The notes under the pieces are model-generated. The model searched no databases, was not told the origin of the DNA, and was given only the letters and a program-made list of their open reading frames with translations. Shown here piece after piece: positions 56,910 to 64,000 of a stretch of DNA of 64,000 nt. The stretch is taken from the NCBI GenBank assembly GCA_947492105.1, contig CANLMN010000007.1, positions 114,496 to 178,495 of the forward strand, written 5' to 3'. The DNA comes from an uncultured Aquimarina sp. Lineage in GTDB: Bacteria; Bacteroidota; Bacteroidia; Flavobacteriales; Flavobacteriaceae. Both the position numbers and the translations under genes were made by a program. Numbering within the stretch: the stretch's first letter is position 1; the number at the start of each line of letters is the position of its first letter.

Positions 56910-57041
56910 TTAACCCCAATTGTCATCATCATCATCATCTCCTTCGATTGGATCTTATTTTCCTCCAAATATGGCTTTTAAATTGTTTAATTTAAAATTT
57001 TCAAATTTTTCTAAGTCAATGTTTAATTGCTCTTTTTTCAT
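56910..57041 (-). pseudogene. Double-glycine leader peptide gene with in-frame stop
   Basis: From ATG 57041 the minus strand encodes MKKEQLNIDLEKFENF, then KLNNLKAIFGGK, then a TAA at 56955-56957. The same frame continues beyond it with DPIEG, six Asp residues and NWG, ending at 56910. The first part is a textbook GG leader (Leu-x2-Leu-x2-Ile-x-Gly-Gly) as recognised by C39-type exporters, and the tail is a compact acidic core. The stop falls directly after the cleavage site, so the core is not made unless the stop is a sequencing error or is bypassed. It was missed by length-based ORF calling. Confidence 0.6.
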
Positions 57042-57099
57042 TTTGTAAATGTTTCATGTTTGAGACACAAACTTAGGGCAATTCTAATTCTGTTTTTAA

Positions 57100-57139
57100 T
57101 TTTTAGCAGTCGTTTTTTTAAAAAAACGACTGCTAAAAA
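57100..57139 (-). terminator. Perfect 40-bp palindrome, likely terminator
   Basis: TTTTTAGCAGTCGTTTTTTT followed by its exact reverse complement. It lies 29 bases beyond the AraC stub stop on the minus strand and can act in either direction. Confidence 0.75.
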
Positions 57140-57168
57140 AGATTGTTTATTAGATGCTTGAGTGTTTT

Positions 57169-57300
57169 TTAAGTATTTAGACCTTGGTTCAGCTTTACTA
57201 TAAATTCAGAAGGATAAACACCTATTTTAGCCTTGAAAGCTTTTGAAAATGGGTCTTCCTGAGTGCTTCTAAAATAAGTTAAATGACTTGTTTTAAGATA
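57169..57300 (-). pseudogene. C-terminal stub of an AraC-family regulator
   Basis: 43 codons ending at 57169. YFRSTQEDPFSKAFKAKIG, followed by VYPSEF, is the second helix-turn-helix of AraC proteins (pattern F-x-x-x-F-K-x-x-x-G-x-x-P). An in-frame stop lies immediately upstream at 57301, and the ligand-binding half and first helix-turn-helix are missing. Confidence 0.65.
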
Positions 57301-57385
57301 TTAACTTTGTTTTAACAAACAGATTAGTAACATAATCTGTTTATATGTTACTAATAGATGTCTTTAGTTAGAGGCATTAATAATA

Positions 57386-57724
57386 TTGATTGCGCAATCG
57401 ATAGGCGGAAACCGAATTAGTATTAATTTGGGTAAAAATGATCGTCACTTTCTTTTTATTAACCTTACCATAAGACAAATATATCAAAGTCTTGAAATAG
57501 AAAACAAAAAGGGCTTTAGCGACTATACAAAAATGGAACTAGCACAAATGTTTTTTAATACAAATAAACAATATCCTGTATTGAAAGTTAGAGTTCAGCC
57601 TTATGAAGGATATATTGCACCTACAGAAAATATTATACATGATGGAAGTACTGAAGAAAGTAATGCTTCTGATATCTCATTTACTGTGAGAGGAAATTTC
57701 AACATCTCCAAACTAAAAATATAA
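57386..57724 (+). pseudogene. Truncated ORF, C-terminal end of an unrecognised enzyme-like protein
   Basis: 112 codons with an open frame upstream to a stop at 57365. Clear sequence complexity: NRISINLGKNDRHFLFINLT, then YPVLKVRVQPYEGYIAPTEN and IIHDGST. The IAPTEN-IIHDGST end reminds me of small 2-oxoglutarate/cupin-type oxygenases of natural-product loci; this is only a resemblance. No convincing N-terminus is present, so it is probably a fragment or starts at a weak TTG at 57386. Confidence 0.45.
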
Positions 57725-57763
57725 TTTTAAAGCTATTTTTCTAGATTTAAAAAAACAACTAAA

Positions 57764-59455
57764 ATGAAAAAAATTATAATATTTGTTTTTGTAGCATTCA
57801 TTTCTAATGCTTTTGGTTTTCAAGACAAGAATTCCATAGTATATAGCATTTCGGCAGTGATAAAAGACAGTGTTCCGATGCTAAAAGTTGAAGCTACTTT
57901 TGATGCAAATAAGACAGGGGTCACGGATTTGTTTTACGATAATACTACCTGGGGAAATAAAAATCTGTTTAATTGTATCGTAGAACTTCGTCTTATCAAG
58001 GAAAAAGGAATGGTTACCATAGAAAAAGATAGTAGTCGTATCAGAATCAAACATGCTCCAGAGTTAAAAAGGTTACATTTTGAATATTTTGTAAAACAAG
58101 ACACCAAAGGGGATTTGAATGGTGAGAACTATTATCGGCCAGTCATTCAAAAAGACTATTTTCATGTATTTGCCTTAGAACTATTTGTCAAACCCGATGC
58201 CGATGAAGAAGCACTGTTTGACATTACCTTAGTATGGGAAAATTTTCCACAAGACTATACCATCTATAACAGTTACGGGCCTACACAAAGGGTGCAAAAG
58301 CTTACGGATATAACTATGGACACTTTTTTACAAGCGATATGCTTGGGTGGAGATTACAGGGTGCAGCAATTAAAAGCAAGGAACCAAAATGTGAGTTTCG
58401 TTACTCGCGGAGCTTATACAACCTTAGATGAGAACGCTATTGTGGCTATGTTGGATGAAACCGTTACTGGATTGGATCGATTTTGGAAGAAAGAAGATGA
58501 TTCGTTTTTTACCGTTATATTGTCCTTGGTAGACGTGGATTATACTGGCAGTACCAATGGAGGTACCGGATTATATAATTCTTTTGATGCTTTTAGCACC
58601 GACAATCAATTTTCGTCCATAGAACAATTAGTGAATTTGTTTAATCACGAACTGAATCATCAATGGATTGGGCTTGAAATCGCAAATGCTAATGAAGAAG
58701 AGCAATATTGGTTTAGTGAAGGGTTTACAACCTATTATACGGCAAAATTAGTTGCCAAAAATAAGATTAGCCAGATGGATGGTTCTTTCTTTGTCAACGA
58801 AATGAACGCTATTATAAAACAACATTATTCCTCAGAAGTAAAAAATGCACCCAATTCTGCGATTACTACGGAAACATTTTGGGGAGATCCTAACTATGAA
58901 AAAATTCCGTACAATCGTGGTGCTTTATTTGCCCTTTATTTGGATCAAAAAATCCAAAAAGTGTCTAGTCAAAAGTGGAGTTTGGACGATGTACTGAGAG
59001 CAATGTTAAAAGACGCACGGGAGTCAGGGCAAAAATTGACGCATTCCTATTTTGTCCAAACGGTAAATCGTTTTGTAAAAGACGATATTCAGAAGGATTT
59101 CAAACGCCATATCGAGGATGGAGAAGTACTAGAATTAGCTACTTTTTTTAAAGCACATAATTTGGCATACAACCCAACGTATTTGGAATTAAAGCCCATG
59201 GGTTTTAGTATGGAAGGGGCAGAAGGGATGCAAATAACTTCGGTTCAAGAAGATTCGGACGCGGAACAAGCTGGATTCAAAGTAGGTGATACACTTCTCA
59301 CATTTGAAGAAAACCCTAAGCCAGAACAAAAAGCATCGTATAAAGTAAAACGGGGTAATGAAACTATAGAAATTTCACTGCTTCGAAAAGGAAAAACTAT
59401 TAATATTCCTCAATTACAAGATACTACAGAAAATTGGAAAATCTTAGGGCTTTAG
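57764..59455 (+). CDS. Exported M61/M1-like metallopeptidase with PDZ domain
   Basis: 563 residues. After the signal peptide (IIIFVFVAFISNAFGF) there is a beta-rich N-terminal domain, then the gluzincin site HELNHQW (His295, Glu296, His299) with Glu319 in FSEGFTTYY. A PDZ domain is at about 470-545 (ITSVQEDSDAEQAGFKVGDTLL). The 19-residue gap between the second His and Glu differs by one from classical M1. It is likely periplasmic. It opens the plus-strand export cluster, with the GLPGLI gene 49 bases downstream. Confidence 0.88.
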   Translation: MKKIIIFVFVAFISNAFGFQDKNSIVYSISAVIKDSVPMLKVEATFDANKTGVTDLFYDNTTWGNKNLFNCIVELRLIKEKGMVTIEKDSSRIRIKHAPELKRLHFEYFVKQDTKGDLNGENYYRPVIQKDYFHVFALELFVKPDADEEALFDITLVWENFPQDYTIYNSYGPTQRVQKLTDITMDTFLQAICLGGDYRVQQLKARNQNVSFVTRGAYTTLDENAIVAMLDETVTGLDRFWKKEDDSFFTVILSLVDVDYTGSTNGGTGLYNSFDAFSTDNQFSSIEQLVNLFNHELNHQWIGLEIANANEEEQYWFSEGFTTYYTAKLVAKNKISQMDGSFFVNEMNAIIKQHYSSEVKNAPNSAITTETFWGDPNYEKIPYNRGALFALYLDQKIQKVSSQKWSLDDVLRAMLKDARESGQKLTHSYFVQTVNRFVKDDIQKDFKRHIEDGEVLELATFFKAHNLAYNPTYLELKPMGFSMEGAEGMQITSVQEDSDAEQAGFKVGDTLLTFEENPKPEQKASYKVKRGNETIEISLLRKGKTINIPQLQDTTENWKILGL

Positions 59456-59465
59456 CGCTAAAGCC
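59448..59465. repeat. 18-bp perfect palindrome over the protease stop codon
   Basis: GGCTTTAGCGCTAAAGCC at the gene junction, containing the TAG stop codon. No T run, so an mRNA processing or stability hairpin is more likely than a terminator. Confidence 0.5.
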
Positions 59466-59504
59466 AATAAGCGTATTTTTGGCATACATACAAAACAGAA
59501 AAGC

Positions 59505-60246
59505 ATGAAATTTGTAATGCAGTTACTTATTTGTCTTTTAACAGGATTAGGATACACACAAAACATAACAGTTACGTATTATGTAGACCATGGAGTTACC
59601 GATTTTCATGGACAAAAAATTGAAAATGAATACGATAGTTCCTTAGAGTTTTTGGGAAATACCAGTTTCTATATGCCAACAAGCCAAGTGAAAGAAAAGG
59701 AAGAACAGAGTTTGCTTTTCAATGAAAAAGATGATGATACCGGCTATGTTTATACTTCAAATGTATGGATGACAACAGAAAACACCTATTCCGAGCGTTA
59801 CATAGATTATACTAAAAAAGCAATTACTTCGCTAATTCGCAAAGAGAAAAACTATGTCATCAAAGAGCCTCTTGAGCCTATTCGATGGAAAATAACAACC
59901 ACTAAAAAAATTATTGGCGACTATCTTTGTAAAAAAGCTACTGCCAAGGTAGCGGGAGAACTAGTTGCTGCGTGGTTTACCGAAGAGATTCCGGTACCTG
60001 CGGGTCCTTCTGTATATAATGAGACTTCCGGGATTAATACTGCTGGTACAAACACATCATGAAGGGACTATTCTTATGAAAAACCTTACTTTTGACGTTA
60101 TCAAAGAAACAAAATTAATTGCACTCATAGCGGGAACCCAAATAGATCGAGAGGCTTTTGATGCCTTGCAAAAAAAGTTAGAAGAGATCAAAGCCATACA
60201 AGAGGGTGAATATTTTTTAATGACTAATAACCAGTATATTAATTGA
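59505..60246 (+). pseudogene. GLPGLI family protein, frameshifted
   Basis: Signal peptide (FVMQLLICLLTGLGYTQN) and the family body run in one frame to PAGPSVYNE, then hit TGA at 60060. The diagnostic motif LPGLILLVQT and the C-terminal segment (DREAFDALQKKLEEIK) continue in the +1 frame to 60246. At 60020-60026 the text AATGAGACTTCCG would read AATGGACTTCCG, and so NGLPGL, if one base were removed: a single-base insertion. Either the gene is broken or the assembly has an error. The restored product would be about 245 residues. The ABC transporter start overlaps its end by four bases. Confidence 0.8.
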
Positions 60247-62450
60247 AAAAAAAATTCCCACATTACCGCCAACCAGACTCCAAAGACTGTGGTCCCACCT
60301 GTCTTAGAATTGTAGCCAAGCATTATGGCAAGCTCTACAGTCTGCAACATTTGCGTGAGCTGTCAGAGACCATTCGTGATGGAAGCAGCTTGTTAGGGCT
60401 CAGTGATGCTGCAGAGCGGATTGGATTTCGTTCTTTGGGGGTCAAGATTGATTACAACACACTCTTAGAAGCACCATTACCTGCCATATTACACTGGAAT
60501 AAACAACATTTTGTGGTGTTATATGATGTTAAAACCAAGAGAGGCAAAGATGTATGGTATATTTCGGATCCTGCTCATGGGCTGATGGCCTATTCTAAAG
60601 AAGAATTATTAAAGCATTGGATTGGCAACAATGCCACAGAAACCTCAGAAGAGGGAGTGGCCTTATTGCTGGAAACCACGCCAACGTTTTTTGAAGAAAA
60701 AAACGAAGATAAAAAGGAACAAAAATTAGGAGTTGCCTTTTTATCCAAATACCTCCTTAAACATAAAAAATTCATCTCGCAGTTGATTATTGGATTGATA
60801 GCAGGGAGTTTGTTACAGCTGCTATTTCCATTTTTGACGCAGAGTATTGTTGATGTGGGGATCAAGAATCAAGATATTCATTTCATTTACCTGATTTTGG
60901 TTGCACAGCTATTTTTGTTTGTGGGCAGAACGGCGGTAGAAGTAATTCGCAGTTGGATTTTATTACACCTCAGTACACGGATCAATATCTCGCTGATATC
61001 AGATTTCTTTATCAAATTAATGAATCTGCCGATTGCTTTTTTTGATACGCGCATGACGGGTGATATTTTGCAACGAATCAATGACCATCAACGTATCGAG
61101 AGTTTATTGACGACCTCCTCTCTCAACGTATTGTTTTCGGCAGTGAATCTGGTAATATTTGGGGCGGTTTTAGCATTTTACAATCTTTATATCCTCCTGA
61201 TTTTTATGCTGGGCAGCTTTTTGTATTTCTTATGGATCAAAATTTTCCTTAAAAAAAGAGCTGCTCTGGATTACAAACGTTTCTCCGAAGTGAGTCAGGA
61301 ACAAAGCAAAGTGATCGAACTGATTAATGGAATGCAAGAGATCAAACTCCATAATGCTGAAAAACAAAAACGTTGGGGTTGGGAGTATTTGCAAGCGCGA
61401 TTATTCAAAGTCTCTATCGCTGGACTCAAACTAGAGCAATACCAAAGCGTAGGATCAAGTTTTATCAACGAACTCAAGAATATCCTGATTACTGTACTAG
61501 CGGCTAAGCTAGTGATCGAAGGATCAATTACATTGGGGATGATGTTAGCGATTACCTATATTGTTGGTCAGCTCAATGGCCCCATTTCTCAGTTGGTGAA
61601 TTTTGTACGGGAGTGGCAAGATGCCCAAATCTCCTTGGATCGCTTGGCAGAAATCCATAACAAAGAAGATGAGGAACAGCACGATCAGGAGAAACTCCAT
61701 GAGATCCCTACAGAGGTAGATCTGCAGTTGCAAAATCTTTCTTTTAGATACATAGGGACAGAAAACCCGGTACTAAAAAATTTGGGTTTACAGATTCCCG
61801 CCAATAAAATTACAGCAATTGTGGGAACTAGTGGTAGCGGTAAAACGACTTTGATGAAGTTGTTGCTAAAATTCTATGAACCTAATGAAGGAACAATTCA
61901 TCTAGGGACACATGAGTTGAAAAATGTATCACAAAAATCATGGCGTTCTAGAACTGGTGTAGTTATGCAAGAGGGCTTTATCTTTAGTGATACCATAGCA
62001 CATAATATTGCGGTTGGCGAAGATGAAATCGATAAGCAAAAACTAGCGCATGCAGTTCATGTAGCAAATATTGGAGACTTTGTCAATACGTTGCCCTTGG
62101 CATATAACACCAAAATCGGACAAGAAGGAATGGGGCTGAGTACAGGGCAAAAACAACGTTTACTAATAGCAAGAGCTGTATACAAAAATCCAGATTTCCT
62201 GTTTTTTGATGAAGCGACTAGTGCGCTAGATGCGAATAATGAAAAAGTCATCATGGAGCGACTCAATACTTTTTTCGAAAACAAAACAGTAGTTGTTATC
62301 GCACACCGATTGAGTACGGTAAAAAATGCACATCAAATAGTTGTTCTAGACCAAGGAAGCATTATTGAAACAGGAACACACAAAGACTTGGTACGACAAA
62401 AAGGAGCGTATTACAATTTGGTCAAAAATCAGTTGGAACTGGGGACATAA
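60243..62450 (+). CDS. Peptidase-containing ABC transporter (C39, bacteriocin/peptide exporter)
   Basis: 735 residues: an N-terminal C39 protease domain (catalytic Cys16 in KDCGPTC, His89 in KQHFVVLYD, Asp109 in ISDPAHG), then about six membrane helices, then an ABC domain (Walker A GTSGSGKTTLMK, signature LSTGQKQR, Walker B FLFFDEATSALD). Such exporters cut GG leaders and export the core peptide in one step. The start is TTG 60243 overlapping the GLPGLI tail. All catalytic residues are intact although the only GG peptide seen nearby has a stop codon; functional substrates may be encoded outside the window. Confidence 0.95.
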   Translation: MKKKFPHYRQPDSKDCGPTCLRIVAKHYGKLYSLQHLRELSETIRDGSSLLGLSDAAERIGFRSLGVKIDYNTLLEAPLPAILHWNKQHFVVLYDVKTKRGKDVWYISDPAHGLMAYSKEELLKHWIGNNATETSEEGVALLLETTPTFFEEKNEDKKEQKLGVAFLSKYLLKHKKFISQLIIGLIAGSLLQLLFPFLTQSIVDVGIKNQDIHFIYLILVAQLFLFVGRTAVEVIRSWILLHLSTRINISLISDFFIKLMNLPIAFFDTRMTGDILQRINDHQRIESLLTTSSLNVLFSAVNLVIFGAVLAFYNLYILLIFMLGSFLYFLWIKIFLKKRAALDYKRFSEVSQEQSKVIELINGMQEIKLHNAEKQKRWGWEYLQARLFKVSIAGLKLEQYQSVGSSFINELKNILITVLAAKLVIEGSITLGMMLAITYIVGQLNGPISQLVNFVREWQDAQISLDRLAEIHNKEDEEQHDQEKLHEIPTEVDLQLQNLSFRYIGTENPVLKNLGLQIPANKITAIVGTSGSGKTTLMKLLLKFYEPNEGTIHLGTHELKNVSQKSWRSRTGVVMQEGFIFSDTIAHNIAVGEDEIDKQKLAHAVHVANIGDFVNTLPLAYNTKIGQEGMGLSTGQKQRLLIARAVYKNPDFLFFDEATSALDANNEKVIMERLNTFFENKTVVVIAHRLSTVKNAHQIVVLDQGSIIETGTHKDLVRQKGAYYNLVKNQLELGT

Positions 62451-62478
62451 AAAAATCCTAAACTCAGAATTGACACTT

Positions 62479-63789
62479 ATGAAAAACAAGGAACAAGACA
62501 GAGGCAGTATAAATGATCTCGAACTTCGTAGTGAAGAGGTTCAGGAGATCCTTACACGTGTGCCTACATGGATGATCCGTAGAGGAAGTGTGTTGTTCTT
62601 ACTATTGATTTTGGGTGTGTTATTTATGTCATGGTTAATTCAATATCCGGATATTATTCTATCAGAAGCTGTTATTACTACACAAATTCCGCCACAAAAG
62701 GAATATGCTAGGACTAGTGGTGCCATCACAGCAATACTCGTCAAGGATGGAGATACCGTGCAACCCGGAATGCCATTGGCCGTGATAGAAAATACGGCAA
62801 ATTACGAAGATGTGCTGTTACTGCAAGCGGTAATTGATACCTTGCATATTGATAAAAAAGGCTTTGAATTTCCATTCGATGAGTTGCCGATACTCTTTTT
62901 GGGAGCTATGGAAACGCCTTATGCCGATTTAGAAAATGCCTATGCACAGTATGTGCTTAACAAACAGCTACACCCATTTGATAATCAGAGGGTAACAGAT
63001 TCCTTGATAGCTTCAGAAACCCAAACTCGTTTGGAAGGTCTATTAGCACAGCAAAAAATCAGTCGATCTGAGTTGCGTTATAAAAAAAAGGAATTGGATC
63101 GATATCGAAAATTACTTACCAAAGGAGTCGTTTCTGAACAAGAATACGAAACTAGACAATTGGGGTATTTGAGTTCCAAAAAGACAGACAAAGATGTTGG
63201 CATTGCCATTTCACAGCTCAAGGAAGGTGTAGGTACCGCGACCAAAAATATTCAGGATACACAAATCAATCGTACTCGTGAGGAATCGCAACTTTTCAAA
63301 AAAGTAATACAGAACTATCAGCAGCTCAAAAAAACGCTTAAAGATTGGCAACAACAATATGTTTTGCAATCAGATATTAGCGGGAAAGTGTCTTTTATGA
63401 ATATCTGGAATAAAAATCAACATGTAGTAGGTGGTGCTTTGGTATTTACCATAATTCCACTAGAGAATTCTGCATATCTGGCCAAGCTTAAAACACCAGC
63501 ACAGAATTCTGGTAAGATTAAAATTGGGCAAGACGTGAATGTTAAATTAGCCAATTATCCAGATACGGAATTTGGAATGCTCAACGGAACGGTAAGTAAC
63601 ATTGCATTGATTCCTAATTCTGAAGGCTTTTATACTATCGATGTGGTATTGCCATCAGATTTGGTAACTACCTATCAAAAGACGATTCCATTTAAACAAG
63701 AGATGCCTGCTACTGCTGAGATTATTACTGAAGATTTAAGACTTATTGAGCGGTTTCTGTATCAGTTTAGGGAGGTCTTAAAGAGGTGA
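62479..63789 (+). CDS. HlyD-family membrane fusion protein
   Basis: About 436 residues: one membrane anchor (VLFLLLILGVLFMSWLI) near residue 35-55, biotinyl-lipoyl halves (ARTSGAITAILVKDGDTVQPG and DISGKVSFMNIW), a long coiled-coil hairpin between, and a beta-barrel end. It connects the C39 ABC exporter to an outer-membrane channel. I start at ATG 62479; the longer frame to 62365 overlaps the ABC gene by 86 bases. The spacing to the ABC gene is 28 bases. Confidence 0.92.
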   Translation: MKNKEQDRGSINDLELRSEEVQEILTRVPTWMIRRGSVLFLLLILGVLFMSWLIQYPDIILSEAVITTQIPPQKEYARTSGAITAILVKDGDTVQPGMPLAVIENTANYEDVLLLQAVIDTLHIDKKGFEFPFDELPILFLGAMETPYADLENAYAQYVLNKQLHPFDNQRVTDSLIASETQTRLEGLLAQQKISRSELRYKKKELDRYRKLLTKGVVSEQEYETRQLGYLSSKKTDKDVGIAISQLKEGVGTATKNIQDTQINRTREESQLFKKVIQNYQQLKKTLKDWQQQYVLQSDISGKVSFMNIWNKNQHVVGGALVFTIIPLENSAYLAKLKTPAQNSGKIKIGQDVNVKLANYPDTEFGMLNGTVSNIALIPNSEGFYTIDVVLPSDLVTTYQKTIPFKQEMPATAEIITEDLRLIERFLYQFREVLKR

Positions 63790-63822
63790 AAAGATTAAAG
63801 TAAACATAGGTTAGCATCAATG

Positions 63823-63870
63823 AAACTATATTTCGGCCGCAAATAGATTTTGCTGCCGAAATATAGTTTT
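63823..63870 (+). terminator. Terminator-like hairpin after the export operon
   Basis: 14-bp stem AAACTATATTTCGG/CCGAAATATAGTTT with 20-base loop, followed by a short T run, 34 bases beyond the HlyD stop. Confidence 0.8.
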
Positions 63871-63930
63871 TAGATAATTTCTGTGTATCCATCCGAGCAA
63901 TTACATCTTTCCTAGTGCTATCGGCTGACC

Positions 63931-63938
63931 TACCTTTG
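63931..63938 (+). promoter_or_regulatory. Possible -7 promoter box (TACCTTTG)
   Basis: Matches TAnnTTTG and lies 20 bases before ATG 63958; no convincing -33 TTTG. Confidence 0.4.
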
Positions 63939-63957
63939 TTTCAAACAATATAGTGTT

Positions 63958-64000
63958 ATGACAAAAAAGAACAATGCATCCCATATGCGTAAATTGGTAA
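63958..64000 (+). CDS. Start of a gene cut by the window end
   Basis: MTKKNNASHMRKLV and open at base 64000. Too short to identify; the promoter-like box upstream supports a real start. Confidence 0.4.
   Translation, partial: MTKKNNASHMRKLV

Noticed and set aside
56881-56945. CATCATCATCAT repeats as a CRISPR or microsatellite
   Set aside because: Only a short run of Asp codons in the minus-strand peptide core; no repeat-spacer structure.
60076-60246. Small peptide MKNLTFDVIKETK as a bacteriocin precursor
   Set aside because: It lacks a GG motif and matches the C-terminal end of GLPGLI proteins in the shifted frame.
62365-62478. Long N-terminus of the HlyD protein
   Set aside because: It overlaps the ABC transporter's C-terminal coding region; ATG 62479 gives the normal family start.

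Overview
The window is low-GC chromosomal DNA from a member of the Bacteroidota, almost certainly a Flavobacteriaceae bacterium and probably marine; I cannot name the genus. Support comes from type IX secretion (T9SS) sorting domains of type A and type B, a PorP/SprF-family protein, a GLPGLI-family protein, DUF families common in flavobacteria, promoter boxes of the TAnnTTTG type, a split thiamin operon with two ThiE paralogues, and an intergenic repeat (GCTATCCG ... GGATGCCACTACTATC) that I recall as abundant in flavobacterial genomes.

Layout. 1-5.5 kb: thiamin operon thiC(partial)-thiE-like-thiD-thiE-thiG-thiH, with a ThiF/MoeB-rhodanese gene at 9.9 kb. 5.6-18.8 kb: a membrane protein, a secreted metallophosphoesterase, greA, HIT, thioesterase, a sensor kinase, a flavin reductase, a DUF3127 protein with an SSB-like tail, aat and a TerB-like protein. 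19-22.2 kb: a compact minus-strand four-gene unit of coiled-coil protein, OmpA-N-domain/roadblock-like protein, Ras-like GTPase and cytosolic hybrid histidine kinase. 22.4-32 kb: fbp, GNAT, a fused OlsF-like acyltransferase, an arsenic cluster (arsR, DUF6428, arsC), TM2 protein, radA and a double ABC ATPase. 32-49.6 kb: a secreted thermolysin-family protease, tyrS, ruvC, hemW, a MutS-like membrane protein, other housekeeping genes and a PorP/SprF gene. 49.8-54.5 kb: a large PKD-repeat T9SS type-B protein and an M20 dipeptidase.

54.6-64 kb is the accessory part. A tRNA-Leu(UAG) is followed by a scar of gene fragments: the frameshifted N-terminus of an AAA ATPase cut by an IS4-family element, a double-glycine leader peptide with an in-frame stop at the cleavage site, the C-terminal stub of an AraC regulator, and a truncated unknown ORF. 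A plus-strand run then holds an M61/M1-like protease with PDZ domain, a frameshifted GLPGLI gene, a C39-peptidase ABC transporter and an HlyD-type adaptor. Together they look like a decaying but still partly intact peptide (bacteriocin/RiPP-like) export locus.

The intergenic regions carry at least three dispersed palindromic repeat families: a ~160 bp MITE-like element with three copies, a ~70-80 bp element with the same ACCATTT end, and a ~125 bp element. Two copies of the flavobacterial GGATGCCACTACTATC element are also present. The two best candidates for undescribed biology are the GTPase/roadblock-like/histidine-kinase cassette and the GG-leader peptide export locus.
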